Shown here piece by piece: positions 37,673 through 46,966 of a stretch of DNA of 64,000 nt. The first letter of the stretch is position 1; the number at the start of each line of letters is the position of its first letter. The position numbers and the translations under genes are program-made. The DNA is taken from contig NZ_CP108080.1 of the NCBI RefSeq assembly GCF_036181745.1, positions 1,178,001-1,242,000 on the forward strand, read 5' to 3'. Below the pieces are notes generated by a model. The model made no database searches and had not been told where the DNA came from. It saw only the letters and a list, made by a program, of their open reading frames with translations. Source of the DNA: Streptomyces sp. NBC_00259 (GTDB lineage Bacteria; Actinomycetota; Actinomycetes; Streptomycetales; Streptomycetaceae).

Positions 37673-39091
37673 GTGCAGCACAGTGACGAGACACAGCGCG
37701 CCGCCCGTCAGGAGTCCGCAAGGCTCACCGCCGAGAGCGTCCACGGGGTGGCGCTGACCTGGGTGGACAACGCAGGACTCACCCGGGTCAAGGCCGTCCC
37801 CGTCGGCCGCCTCGCCCACGCGGCGACGCGCGGCGTCGGCATGTCCCCGGTCTTCGACGTCTACCTCGTGGACGATTCGTACACCACCAGCCGCCACATC
37901 GGCGGCCCGGACGGCGACCTGAGACTCGTACCGGACCTGGAGCGGCTCACGGTGCTGGCCGGTCAGCCCGGCTGGGCGTGGGCTCCGGTGGACCGGTACG
38001 ACCAGCAGGGCCGGCCGTACCCGGCGTGCCAGCGGCTGTTCGCCCGCCGGATGGCCCGGCGGGCCGCGGAGCGGGGCATCGAGCTGCGGATGGGCTTCGA
38101 GACGGAGTGGGTCGTGCAGCGGGACGGCGCGTACCCGTGGGCGGGGCCGGCGTACGGGATGGCCCGGGTGGTCGAGCTGTCGGACTACGTGAACGAGGTG
38201 CTGCGGACGCTGGCCGCGCAGGGCGTGGAGGTGCTCCAGATCCATCCCGAGTACGCGGCAGGGCAGTTCGAGGTGTCCGTGGCCCCCGCGGACCCGGTCG
38301 GCGCGGCGGATCTCGCCGTACTGGTCCGCGAGACGATCCGTGCGGTGTCCGTGCGGCACGGGCTCACCGCCCTGTTCGGCCCGGCGGTGGAGGCGGGCGG
38401 CGTCGGCAACGGCGGCCATCTGCATCTGAGCCTGTGGCGGGACGGCCGCAATCTGTGCCGGGACGGTGAGGGGCCGTTCGGGATGACGGACGACAGCGAG
38501 TCGTTCCTCGCGGGCGTGCTCGATGCGCTGCCGGCCCTGATGGCCATCGGCGCACCGACCCCGGCGAGCTATCTCCGTCTCCAGCCGTCCCACTGGGCGG
38601 GTGTGTTCCAGTGCTGGGGCCTGGAGAACCGCGAGGCCGCCCTCCGCTTCATCACGGGCGCACCGGACGACCCGGACGGCGCGAACGCGGAGGTGAAGTG
38701 CTTCGACCCGGCGGCCAATCCGTATCTGGTGACGGGTGCGGTGATCGCGGCGGGACTGGCGGGCATCGCCGCGGGTGCACGGCTGCCGGACCCGGTGCGG
38801 GGCGATCCGGCGGTGACCGGCGCCGACGGTCCGGGCGCGGCCGCGTCGGCCGACGGAGCCGGCGGCACGGCGGCGGGCGACAAGGCCACGCGGGGCGGCA
38901 CGGGCACGCCCGCGCGACTGCCGCGGTCGCTTCCCGAGGCGCTGGACCACTTCGAGCGCTCGGACGTGCTGCGTGACGCGCTCGGCGAGGCGCTGTTCGA
39001 GGCGGTCCTCGCGGTACGCCGCGCGGAGAACGAACTGTTCGCGGGCAGGGCCCCGCAGCAGATCGCCGACGCGACCCGCGGGCGGTACTGA
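37673..39091 (+). CDS. glutamine synthetase-like enzyme (FluG/GlnA-like)
   Basis: A 472-residue member of the type I glutamine synthetase fold. N-terminal beta-grasp residues (about 1-105) precede the catalytic barrel with FETEWVV, HPEYAAGQFEVSVAPA, GNGGHLHLSLW (nucleotide and metal site), ENREAALRF and DPAANPYLVTGAVIAAGLAGI. An Ala/Gly/Asp-rich insertion (about 375-415) is unusual. The distant relationship to housekeeping GlnA suggests gamma-glutamylation of an amine other than ammonia; the substrate is unknown. Its TGA is immediately followed by the ATG of an amidohydrolase, the same two activities fused in fungal FluG. GTG start at 37673. Confidence 0.85.
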   Translation: MQHSDETQRAARQESARLTAESVHGVALTWVDNAGLTRVKAVPVGRLAHAATRGVGMSPVFDVYLVDDSYTTSRHIGGPDGDLRLVPDLERLTVLAGQPGWAWAPVDRYDQQGRPYPACQRLFARRMARRAAERGIELRMGFETEWVVQRDGAYPWAGPAYGMARVVELSDYVNEVLRTLAAQGVEVLQIHPEYAAGQFEVSVAPADPVGAADLAVLVRETIRAVSVRHGLTALFGPAVEAGGVGNGGHLHLSLWRDGRNLCRDGEGPFGMTDDSESFLAGVLDALPALMAIGAPTPASYLRLQPSHWAGVFQCWGLENREAALRFITGAPDDPDGANAEVKCFDPAANPYLVTGAVIAAGLAGIAAGARLPDPVRGDPAVTGADGPGAAASADGAGGTAAGDKATRGGTGTPARLPRSLPEALDHFERSDVLRDALGEALFEAVLAVRRAENELFAGRAPQQIADATRGRY

Positions 39092-40213
39092 ATGCCCCTC
39101 ACGCTGCCGCCGCTCGTCGACCACCACTGCCACGGGGTGCTCCGCCACGACGTGGACGCGGACGGGTTCGCCTCGTACCTGACCGAGTCGAACGCCCCCG
39201 CCGCGCCCGGCACGACCTTCTTCGACACCCAGCTGGGCTTCGCGGTGCTGCGCTGGTGCCCGCCGCTCCTCGGCCTCGACGCCCACTGCCCCGCGGAGCG
39301 GTATCTGGAGCGCCGCGGCGAGCTGGGCGCCGAGGAGTCGACCCGGCTGCTCCTGCGGGCGAGCGGTACCGGTACGTATCTGGTGGACACGGGCTTGCCG
39401 GGCGATCTCACGGGCCCCGGGGAGCTGGCCGGGCTCGGCGGCGGCGAGGCGGGCGTGATCGTACGCCTGGAGTCGCTGGCGGAGCGCACGGCGGATGCCG
39501 GCCAGGACGCGGCGTCGTTCCTCGAGGTGTTCGACCACGCCGTCACTGCCGCCGCCCGCACCGCCGCCGGCTTCAAGTCCATCGCCGCGTACCGCCACGG
39601 CCTCGGGCTCGACCCCGACCCGCCGGGTGGCGCGGAGGTGCACGCCGCCGCGGCGCGCTGGCTGACGGACCGGCCTCCGGGCGGCCGGATCACGGACCCC
39701 GTGCTGCTGCGCCATCTGCTGTGGTCGGCGGTCCGCACGGGGCTGCCGCTCCAGCTGCACACCGGGTTCGGCGATCCCGATCTGCGCCTGGACCACTGCG
39801 ATCCGCTGCTGCTGACGGACTTCATCCGGGCGGTCGCGCCCCATGGCTGCCCGCTGGTGCTGCTGCACGGATACCCGTACCACCGGCACGCGGCCTATCT
39901 CGCCAACGTGTTCACACATGTGTACGCGGACGTGGGCCTGGCGCTCTCCCACACGGGCGCCCGCGCGGCCGCGGTCCTCGCCGAGGCGCTGGAACTCACT
40001 CCGTTCGGCAAGCTTCTCTACTCGAGCGACGCGTACGCGCTCCCGGAGCTGTACGTCGTCGGCGCCCGCGTCTTCGAGGACGCGCTCACCCGCCTCACCG
40101 ACTCCTGGACCTCGTCCGGCGCCTGGTCCGAACCGGACGCGGCCCGCGTCGCCCGCATGGTGTCCGCGGAGAACGCGGCCCGGCTGTACGGCCTGGTCCC
40201 GGCGGGGCCGTGA
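39092..40213 (+). CDS. amidohydrolase-2 family protein (FluG N-domain type)
   Basis: A 373-residue TIM-barrel metal hydrolase. Metal motifs are H-x-H at residues 12-14 (VDHHCHGVL), LQLHTGFGD, VLLHGYPYHR and YSSDAYALPELY, in the order expected for the amidohydrolase_2 family. The N-terminal half of fungal FluG belongs to this family. It begins directly after the stop codon of the glutamine synthetase-like gene, so the pair is translated as a unit; one plausible logic is that one enzyme makes and the other hydrolyses a gamma-glutamyl amide. The actual substrate cannot be inferred. Confidence 0.85.
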   Translation: MPLTLPPLVDHHCHGVLRHDVDADGFASYLTESNAPAAPGTTFFDTQLGFAVLRWCPPLLGLDAHCPAERYLERRGELGAEESTRLLLRASGTGTYLVDTGLPGDLTGPGELAGLGGGEAGVIVRLESLAERTADAGQDAASFLEVFDHAVTAAARTAAGFKSIAAYRHGLGLDPDPPGGAEVHAAAARWLTDRPPGGRITDPVLLRHLLWSAVRTGLPLQLHTGFGDPDLRLDHCDPLLLTDFIRAVAPHGCPLVLLHGYPYHRHAAYLANVFTHVYADVGLALSHTGARAAAVLAEALELTPFGKLLYSSDAYALPELYVVGARVFEDALTRLTDSWTSSGAWSEPDAARVARMVSAENAARLYGLVPAGP

Positions 40214-40227
40214 GGGAGGCCCGGGTC

Positions 40228-40260
40228 GGCCCGGGTCCCAGCCGCAGCCGGGACCGGGCC
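40228..40260. terminator. terminator between amidohydrolase and SorC regulator
   Basis: GGCCCGGGTCCC (40228-40239) pairs with GGGACCGGGCC (40250-40260) with one bulged base, between convergent genes. Confidence 0.7.
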
Positions 40261-40273
40261 TGTGGCCGTGGGG

Positions 40274-41320
40274 TCAGTCGTCCGGGTCCGCGCGGTCCAG
40301 GGCGGGGCGGGGTGCGGGACGGGACTCCGTCAGGAGGTAGTCCGCCGCCGCCGTGTCGGTCACCAGGCTGGTCACCAGCCCGGATCTGAGCACCGCCCCG
40401 ATCGCCGCCGCCTTGCGCTGGCCGCCGGCGATGGCGACGACCTCCGGGATCCGGCGCAGCCGGTCGGCCTCGACGGTGATGCAGCGTTCGCCCAAGTCCC
40501 GGCCGACCCGTCGGCCGTCCGCGTCGAACAGGTGCGCCGACATCTCCGCCGCGACGCCGAGCGAGGCGTAGTGCGAGCGCTCCTCGTCGGTCAGCATGTC
40601 GTGCACCGTCGAGATGCCCGGCTCCCAGGAACCGATGGACACGCACGCGACCGTGACCTTGTCGAAGTACTCGAAGGCCCGCGCGATCCCCGTCTGGTTG
40701 CGCAGCGCGGCCGCGGTCGCCGGGTCCGGCAGCAGCATCGGCGCGTAGATCGGGTGCGCCTCACCGCCGGACACCTGCGCGGCACGGCGCACCGCCTCCA
40801 CCGAGCCGCGCTCCGCGGTCCCGGCGTCGTACACCCCCGTGAGCTGGACGACCGTGCACGGCGGCAGCCGGTCCAGGGCCGCCGCCATATGGATCGTCGA
40901 GCGGCCCCAGGCCAGCCCGAGCACATCCCCCTCGTTCACCAGCTCGCCGAGCAGCTCCGCGGCCACCTCGCCCAGGTTCTCCGGGTCGGGGGACTCGTCC
41001 TCGCCCTCCGTGGGGGACTCGACGACCACCGCGTGCCGCAGCCCGTAGCGGGCGCGGAGCGCGTCCGAGCGCTCCGCGTCCAGCTCGGCGGGAACGCGGA
41101 TCTCGATCCGTACGAGGTCGCGCTCCAGCGCCGTCTCCAGGACCCGGGCCACCTTGAAGCGGCTGACGCCGAACTCCTCCGCGATCTGGATCTTGGACTT
41201 GCCCTCGAGGTAGAAGCGTCGGGCCATGGCCGCCGCCTGCACCAGCTCCGCGGGTCCCATCCGCAGGGCCGACCGTCCCGCCGACATAGCAGACACCGCG
41301 ATCTCCTCACTGCTGTTCAC
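40274..41320 (-). CDS. SorC/DeoR-family sugar-binding transcriptional regulator
   Basis: A 348-residue regulator. An HTH at about 25-70 (MARRFYLEGKSKIQIAEEFGVSRFKVARVLETAL) precedes a SorC-type sugar-phosphate effector domain (about 90-335: GDVLGLAWGRSTIHMAAALDRLPPCTVVQLTGVYD, IYAPMLLPDPATAAALRNQ, VGSWEPGISTVHD-like SIGSWEPGIS, VVAIAGGQRKAAAIGAVLRSG). Members respond to phosphorylated sugars. It lies 75 bases downstream of rpe in the same direction, so a link to pentose-phosphate or polyol metabolism is possible. GTG start at 41320 after GGAG. Confidence 0.9.
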   Translation of the reverse strand: MNSSEEIAVSAMSAGRSALRMGPAELVQAAAMARRFYLEGKSKIQIAEEFGVSRFKVARVLETALERDLVRIEIRVPAELDAERSDALRARYGLRHAVVVESPTEGEDESPDPENLGEVAAELLGELVNEGDVLGLAWGRSTIHMAAALDRLPPCTVVQLTGVYDAGTAERGSVEAVRRAAQVSGGEAHPIYAPMLLPDPATAAALRNQTGIARAFEYFDKVTVACVSIGSWEPGISTVHDMLTDEERSHYASLGVAAEMSAHLFDADGRRVGRDLGERCITVEADRLRRIPEVVAIAGGQRKAAAIGAVLRSGLVTSLVTDTAAADYLLTESRPAPRPALDRADPDD

Positions 41321-41395
41321 ACTCCGGAACCGCCATCCTGACAGATCCGGGTGATGTTGATCAGCCCAGTCGGGCCCCGTTCACCGAGCTGTGGC

Positions 41396-42079
41396 TCAGT
41401 GGTTGCATGCCCAGGGTGCCGAGGCGATCCTCCGGGCCGCCTGCTCGCGCAGCGCACGGACGGCCTCGGCCGGGTCCTCGGCTCCGTACACCGCGGAACC
41501 GGCGACGAAGACGTCCGCGCCCGCCTCGGCGCACTGTTCGATCGTGGCTTCCGAGACCCCGCCGTCGACCTGGAGCCACAGCTCGAGTCCGTGTTTGGTG
41601 ATGAGCTCCCTGGTACGGCGGATCTTCGGGAGCATGATGTCGAGGAACGCCTGGCCGCCGAAGCCCGGCTCCACGGTCATGATCAGCAGCATGTCGAGCT
41701 CGGCGAGCAGGTCCTCGTACGGCTCGATGGGGGTGGCGGGCTTGAGCGCCATCGAGGCGCGCGCGCCCTTGGCCCGGATCTCGCGTGCCAGCCGCACGGG
41801 GGCCGCGGCGGCCTCCACGTGGAAGGTGACGGAGCCCGCGCCGGCCTCCACGTACTGCGGTGCCCAGCGGTCCGGGTCCTCGATCATCAGATGGCAGTCC
41901 AGCGGGGTGTCCGTGGCGCGGCTGAGCGATTCGACCACCGGGACGCCCAGCGTCAGATTGGGCACGAAGTGATTGTCCATGACATCGACGTGGAGCCAGT
42001 CGGCACCTTCGACGGCCTTCGCCTCCTCGGCGAGCCGGGCGAAGTCGGCGGACAGGATGCTGGGGTTGATCTGGGCCAT
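41396..42079 (-). CDS. rpe: ribulose-phosphate 3-epimerase Rpe
   Basis: A 227-residue TIM-barrel epimerase interconverting ribulose-5-phosphate and xylulose-5-phosphate in the pentose-phosphate pathway. Hallmarks: [30 protein letters not shown] (catalytic Asp and metal ligands), [22 protein letters not shown] and [12 protein letters not shown] (second catalytic Asp). The ATG at 42079 begins [12 protein letters not shown]; longer same-frame extensions are discarded. It also provides the substrate balance for RibBA, which uses ribulose-5-phosphate. Confidence 0.96.
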   Translation of the reverse strand: MAQINPSILSADFARLAEEAKAVEGADWLHVDVMDNHFVPNLTLGVPVVESLSRATDTPLDCHLMIEDPDRWAPQYVEAGAGSVTFHVEAAAAPVRLAREIRAKGARASMALKPATPIEPYEDLLAELDMLLIMTVEPGFGGQAFLDIMLPKIRRTRELITKHGLELWLQVDGGVSEATIEQCAEAGADVFVAGSAVYGAEDPAEAVRALREQAARRIASAPWACNH

Positions 42080-42329
42080 GTGCCAAGACTGCCATGCTCG
42101 CGCCCACTTCCCGGCCTCGGTGGGGACGGAAGAGGGCCGTTCCTCGTGACCGGGGGCCGCGCGGAGCGGCGCAGTCCGCCCATTCCCGGCATTCGGGGCC
42201 GCCTGAGGGCGGCCCGCCCGCGGGTTCGTCCGTAGAGTCGTCCGGGGGTTGCCTTCACCCCGGACCGACCTGTCTGCCGGATGTCCCCGGTTCCCCGCTC
42301 CCTCGATCGTGGTGGTGCTGATCCAGTCG

Positions 42330-42356
42330 CTCGGATGACTCGGATGACTCGGACTA
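42330..42356 (+). repeat. 9-bp tandem repeat before the S41 protease
   Basis: CTCGGATGA occurs twice in tandem (42330-42347), followed by a degenerate third copy and the start of a fourth. It lies just upstream of the GGGAGAG ribosome site of the protease gene. The unit length of 9 keeps an upstream frame open, but no start there is better than 42374. Confidence 0.6.
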
Positions 42357-42373
42357 CTCGGGGAGAGAGCACG

Positions 42374-43770
42374 ATGACGCACCGTAGGACCACCGTCCGC
42401 CGGACCGCCGTGGCCGCCGTGGCCCTGGCACTCGCGGGAGGCACGGCCGTGGCTCCCGCCCCGGCCTCCGCGGCGCCCTCACCGCACCGGTCGAGGGGGT
42501 GTGGCGCACGGACGGTTACGGGACGGTCCTGTCGGTCGACCGGGACGTGCTGCGGCAGTACCAGACGAGCGCCGCCGGCTGTCTGCCCGGCGCGAGCGCC
42601 GAGCGCTCGGGCGGCGGCGACCGTTCGGCCTCGTACCGGACCGCGGACGGCACCGTCCTGACCGTGCGCCCCGGCGCACTGCGCATCGCCAGCTCGCCAG
42701 GAGAGCGCGGACTGCGGCGCCTGGAATCGCTTCCCGCTGCGTGCGCACGACCCGCGCCGCAGGGGCCGGTCGCCGTGTTCGACATGTTCTGGCAGACCTT
42801 CGAGGAGAACTATCCGTTCTTCGCCGCCAAGGGCATCGACCGGCGCGCGGTCCGCGACCGCCATCGCCCGCGCATCGACGCCGGCACGACGGACGCCGAG
42901 CTGTTCGCGGTCCTCAGCGACATGGTCCGGCCGCTGTACGACGCGCATGTCCGTATCAGCGCGGGCGAGCAGGGCTTCTTCTACGAGAAGCGTCCCGGTA
43001 CCGAGATTCCGACCGCGGACATGGACAAGCCCATCAAGGCGTACATCCAGGAGCGGGACCTGGGCGGCCGGCCGCTCCAGGAGTTCGCGCGCGGCCGGAT
43101 CGGCTACGCGGATCTCCCGGGCGGGCAGGGCTATCTGCGCGTCACGGGCTTCGGCGGCTACACGGAGGCGAAGCCGGAGACGTACGCCGACAGCCTCGCC
43201 GCTCTGGACGATGCCCTGGACACGGTCTTCACCCGGGAGCGCACCACCGCTCTGACGGGCCTGATCATCGATCTACGGGTCAACGGCGGTGGCTCCGACA
43301 GCCTCGGCCTGCGGCTGGCCGGCCGCCTCACCGACCGCGTCCACTTCGCCTACGCCAAGCGCGCCCGCAACGACGCGTCCGATCCGTCCCTCTTCACCCG
43401 CCCCCAGCCCCAGCTCGTCCGCCCGGCGCAGGGCCCGCGCTACACGGGTCCTGTCGCGGTCCTCACCGGCGGTTCGACGGTGAGCGCCGGCGAGACCCTC
43501 ACCCAGGCGCTGATGGAACGGCCGGGGCGGACCATCCGCATCGGGCAGCCCACGCAGGGCGTCTACTCCGATGTCCTGCCGAGGGCTCTCCCGAACGGCT
43601 GGCAGTTCCTCCTGCCGAACGAGGAGTTCCTGACCCGCGACGGCCGGACCTTCGACGGCCCCGGCATCCCCCCGCACCTGACCGAACCGGTCTTCACGGA
43701 GGAGGAGTTCGCACGCAACCGCGACTCGGCGTTCGACCGCGCACGCGAGGTACTCCCCCGGTCCGGCTGA
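42374..43770 (+). pseudogene. S41-family secreted peptidase with an apparent frameshift after the signal peptide
   Basis: An ATG at 42374 with GGGAGAG upstream opens a signal peptide, [22 protein letters not shown]...APASAA, but this frame then degenerates and stops at 42661. The mature protein continues in another frame from about 42475 ([16 protein letters not shown]) to 43770. One missing base in the G/C-rich stretch 42466-42480 would join them. The body is an S41 tail-specific/tricorn-like peptidase: YLRVTGFGGYT, LTGLIIDLRVNGGGSDSLG, the nucleophile Ser in GGSTVSAGETL and GQPTQGVYSDVLPRALPNG. A GTG at 42499 could give a 423-residue intracellular form. Either a sequencing error in an intact gene or a true frameshift; an error seems more likely because the body is well preserved. 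Confidence 0.75.
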
Positions 43771-43782
43771 CCCACGCCCGCC

Positions 43783-43806
43783 CCGCCCCGACACGGGTCG
43801 GGGCGG
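43783..43806. terminator. terminator between S41 protease and FG-GAP gene
   Basis: A stem centred on GCCCCGAC (43785-43792) and GTCGGGGC (43797-43804), extended by two pairs, lies between convergent stop codons. Confidence 0.65.
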
Positions 43807-43820
43807 CGGCGGCTGGGTGC

Positions 43821-45215
43821 TCAGCTCGGCTGGAAGCCGCCGACCTGGGGCATCTCTCCGGCCAGTCCGAGTTTCCCGGCGGTCAGCTCCACGCTGCCCG
43901 TTCCGGTGGGACCGGTGGCGCTCCCGGGCAGGACCCACACCGCGCCGTTGCAACGGTCCTCGCACTCCGCGCCGATGATCACATCGATGCGGCCGTCCGC
44001 CCGGACGTCGCCGACCGCGAGCGTGGAACCGAAGGTGTCCCCCTGCTCCGAGACGCCCGGCACCGAAGCGGTTTCCTGGGAGATCTGGTACGAGCCGGCG
44101 CCGGGCGTGCCGGTCCTCTTGCCGGGGATGACGACGACGGCTCCGGCACGCCCTTGGCCGTTCTGTGTCTGTCCCGGCACACCGACGACGATGTCGCCGA
44201 GACCGTCCTTGTTCAGATCGGCGACAGCGACGGCGGTGCCGAAGTTGTTGTACCTCGTCGACGTGCCGGGCACGCCGGCCGTGTCCTGGGTGATGCGCAC
44301 CGGTGCTGCCGCGAAACCGTTCGCGCCGCCGTACCAGAGGGTGATCTGACCACCCTTGTGACCGTAGGTGCCGCTGATCGGTTCATCGGGGTCGCCGACG
44401 ACGAGGTCGTCGTGGCCGTCGCCGTTGACGTCCCCGACGGCAGTGGTGGTGCCGTCGATGCGCAGCGGGTCGCTGAGGGTCGCGGGGTCGACGTACACGA
44501 GGCCGCCGCTGTAACCGCCGACCCTGACCGTGGTGATGATCCGCACCGCGCGGCCGTCGTGGCGTATCGCGTAGTCGGTGACGGCGACGGAGGCCGTGTC
44601 CCGGTTCCACTGCGACGTGCCGACCGACCCGTCGCGTGTGAAGGTTCCGCTGAACTCGATCGACCCGTCGTACCCGCCGACCAGCACCCGTGGGCCGGAG
44701 GTGTCACGCACGGCCGCGACGTCCAGTCCGTAGCGGCCGCCCTTGACCACCGGTACGGGCAGCCCGCTCGCCGCGGCCAGGCCGTTCCGGCCGCCCCACA
44801 GCACGGTGACGCCGCCGGCGTTCGCATCGCCGGCCAGGTCCTCGTCGGGCGCTCCCACGACCAGGTCGCTGTAGCCGTCCTTGTCGAGGTCGGCGAAGGC
44901 CGTCGAGGCCCCGAAAAGGTCCTGAGGCTCCGCGGCGTCCGGCACACCGGCCGTGTCCTGGGTGATGACGGCCTTGCGCAGGGTGGACACCCCGGTCCTG
45001 GAGCCGTAGAGGACGACGACCGCCCCCGCGCCCCGCTTGGTCCCCACATCGGCCGTGGGTGACGGGACCACCAGGTCCTGGTAGCCGTCCCCGTTGAGAT
45101 CGGCAGGCGCGGCGATGGGCTTCGCCACGGCGGGGGCCACCACGCCCGAGCCGGCCACAGCCGCGCACGCCACGGCCACCGCGGCCGCCAACCTGTGTCT
45201 TCGAGTCTTCCCCAT
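43821..45215 (-). CDS. secreted FG-GAP/integrin alpha-like beta-propeller protein
   Basis: A 464-residue extracellular protein. A signal peptide (MGKTRRHRLAAAVAVACAAVAGSG, about 1-32) precedes a seven-bladed propeller of FG-GAP repeats, each with a calcium-binding loop: DLNGDGYQDLVVPSP, DLDKDGYSDLVVGAP, DVNGDGHDDLVVGDP, DLNKDGLGDIVVGVP and DVRADGRIDVIIGA. The TQDTAGVPG and SQETASVPG spacers are typical of streptomycete members. The role is unknown, probably adhesion or binding. The ATG at 45215 is preferred to that at 45248 because GGGTGGGGA precedes it. Confidence 0.88.
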   Translation of the reverse strand: MGKTRRHRLAAAVAVACAAVAGSGVVAPAVAKPIAAPADLNGDGYQDLVVPSPTADVGTKRGAGAVVVLYGSRTGVSTLRKAVITQDTAGVPDAAEPQDLFGASTAFADLDKDGYSDLVVGAPDEDLAGDANAGGVTVLWGGRNGLAAASGLPVPVVKGGRYGLDVAAVRDTSGPRVLVGGYDGSIEFSGTFTRDGSVGTSQWNRDTASVAVTDYAIRHDGRAVRIITTVRVGGYSGGLVYVDPATLSDPLRIDGTTTAVGDVNGDGHDDLVVGDPDEPISGTYGHKGGQITLWYGGANGFAAAPVRITQDTAGVPGTSTRYNNFGTAVAVADLNKDGLGDIVVGVPGQTQNGQGRAGAVVVIPGKRTGTPGAGSYQISQETASVPGVSEQGDTFGSTLAVGDVRADGRIDVIIGAECEDRCNGAVWVLPGSATGPTGTGSVELTAGKLGLAGEMPQVGGFQPS

Positions 45216-45314
45216 CTTCCCCACCCTGTTTCCCCTCCCGATCACCATGTGACAGCGGGAGCGTACGCCCCCGCGCGGCGCCGTCCCGCGCGACCTCCTG
45301 CCTGGGCAGTACCG

Positions 45315-46964
45315 CTACAGCAGCCCGTCGGCGATCGTGCCGAGCGAGAGAGCCGGGAGGAAGTTGAGCAGCGCCAGGATGACGGACGCCGCCGTGGCCA
45401 GGACCACGAAGTTGGCTCCCTGGGCGCGGAAGGTGCCCGCGGTGACGATCCCCGGCTGCTGCCCGGCGAGGCGGCCGGCCAGCGCCAGGACGCAGACCAT
45501 CGGCAGATAGCGTCCGACCGGCATCGCCACCACCATCAGCAGGTTGTGGAAGTCGGTGGCGCCGTTGAAGCCCGCCATCGCACTGCCGTTGCTGTTGGTG
45601 TTGCTGGTGTACGCGTAGATGAGCTCGGTCAGTCCGTGCGCACCCGGGTTGCCCATCGACGTCTGGCCGTGGCCCAGCGCGAGCGCGAGACCCACGCACC
45701 CGAGGATCACGGTGGGCGGGATCAGCGCGTACACGACGACCCACCGCATCTCCGCGAACCCGATCCGCTTGCGCAGGTACTCGGGCGTGCGGCCGACCAT
45801 CAGACCACCGATGAAGACGGCCACCAGGACCACCATGATCAGGCCGTAGAGCCCGCTGCCGGTGCCGCCGGGGGCGATCTCGCCGAGCATCATCGCGGCC
45901 AGCAGCACACCTCCGCCGAGGCTGGAGAAGCTGTCGTACGCGGAGTTGGCCGCGCCGTCGGCGGAGCCCGTGGCGGCCACGCCGAAGAGCGTGGAGCCCG
46001 GGATGCCGAAGCGTGTCTCGGTGCCCTCGTACGGACCGCCGACCGCCTCCGTGACCGTCCCGGTGTGGGTGCTCTGCGCGAGCGAGGCCGCGGCGAGCAG
46101 CAGGCCGAAGAGGATGCCGACGACCGTGAGGAGCGTCCAGCTGTGCTTCAGGCCGCCGGTCATCCGGCCGAACATGCGGATGCAGGCCGTGGGGACGAGC
46201 AGCATCAGCACGATCTCGAAGGCGTTCGTCCACGCCGAGGGGTTCTCGAAAGGGTGGGCGCTGTTGGCGTTGAAGACACCGCCGCCGTCACCGGAGAAGA
46301 GCTTGAGCCCCTCCCACGAGGCCGCCGGTCCCTCGAGCAGGGTCTGCCGGCCCCCCGCGACCGTGGTGACGGTCTGGCCGCCGCCGAGGCCCTGGACCAC
46401 GCCGCCGGCCATCAGGACCAGTCCGGCGACGACCGCGATCGGCACCAGGACGCGGAAGACGGTGCGCAGCAGGTCGGTCCAGAAGTTGCCGAGATCGCCC
46501 GTCGAACGGCGGACCAGGCCCCGGATCAGGGCGAGGGCCGCGCAGATGCCGACGGCCGCCGAGGCGAACGCCTGGACGCCCAGGCCGGCCATGACGGCGA
46601 GGTGGCCGGTCGTCGACTCACCCGCGTAGTTCTGCCAGCTGGTGTTGGTCGTGAAGGAGACGGCCGTGTGCAGCGCGAGCCGCCACGGCATGCCCTCGTG
46701 CCCCGTCGACCAGGGCAGCCGGCCCTGGACGGTGAAGAGGGCGAAGAGCGCGGCGATGCTCACGAAGGAGAACGCCAGCAGAGCCGTCAGATAGTGCCGC
46801 CAGGTCTGCTCCTTGTCCGGGTCGATGCCGCAGACGCGGTAGAGGGCCTTCTCCGCCCGCGCGTGCTTGCCGCCGTCGAGGGCGCGGGCCATGTAGTCGC
46901 CGAGCGGGACGTGCAGCCCCACCACCACGGCGAGAACGAGCGATGCCTGGATCCAGGCCGCCAT
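45315..46964 (-). CDS. kdpA: potassium-transporting ATPase, K+-binding subunit KdpA
   Basis: A 549-residue channel-like subunit of the KdpFABC P-type potassium pump. Four selectivity-filter-like segments are visible, including TAVSFTTNTSWQNY, GVFNANSAHPFENPSAWTN and ELIYAYTSNTNSNGSAMAGF; VPLGDYMARAL is the usual N-terminal feature. It captures K+ outside the cell with high affinity under K+ limitation. Here it is the last gene of the operon, starting 2 bases after kdpC stops, whereas kdpA normally precedes kdpB. Confidence 0.96.
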   Translation of the reverse strand: MAAWIQASLVLAVVVGLHVPLGDYMARALDGGKHARAEKALYRVCGIDPDKEQTWRHYLTALLAFSFVSIAALFALFTVQGRLPWSTGHEGMPWRLALHTAVSFTTNTSWQNYAGESTTGHLAVMAGLGVQAFASAAVGICAALALIRGLVRRSTGDLGNFWTDLLRTVFRVLVPIAVVAGLVLMAGGVVQGLGGGQTVTTVAGGRQTLLEGPAASWEGLKLFSGDGGGVFNANSAHPFENPSAWTNAFEIVLMLLVPTACIRMFGRMTGGLKHSWTLLTVVGILFGLLLAAASLAQSTHTGTVTEAVGGPYEGTETRFGIPGSTLFGVAATGSADGAANSAYDSFSSLGGGVLLAAMMLGEIAPGGTGSGLYGLIMVVLVAVFIGGLMVGRTPEYLRKRIGFAEMRWVVVYALIPPTVILGCVGLALALGHGQTSMGNPGAHGLTELIYAYTSNTNSNGSAMAGFNGATDFHNLLMVVAMPVGRYLPMVCVLALAGRLAGQQPGIVTAGTFRAQGANFVVLATAASVILALLNFLPALSLGTIADGLL

Positions 46965-46966
46965 GA

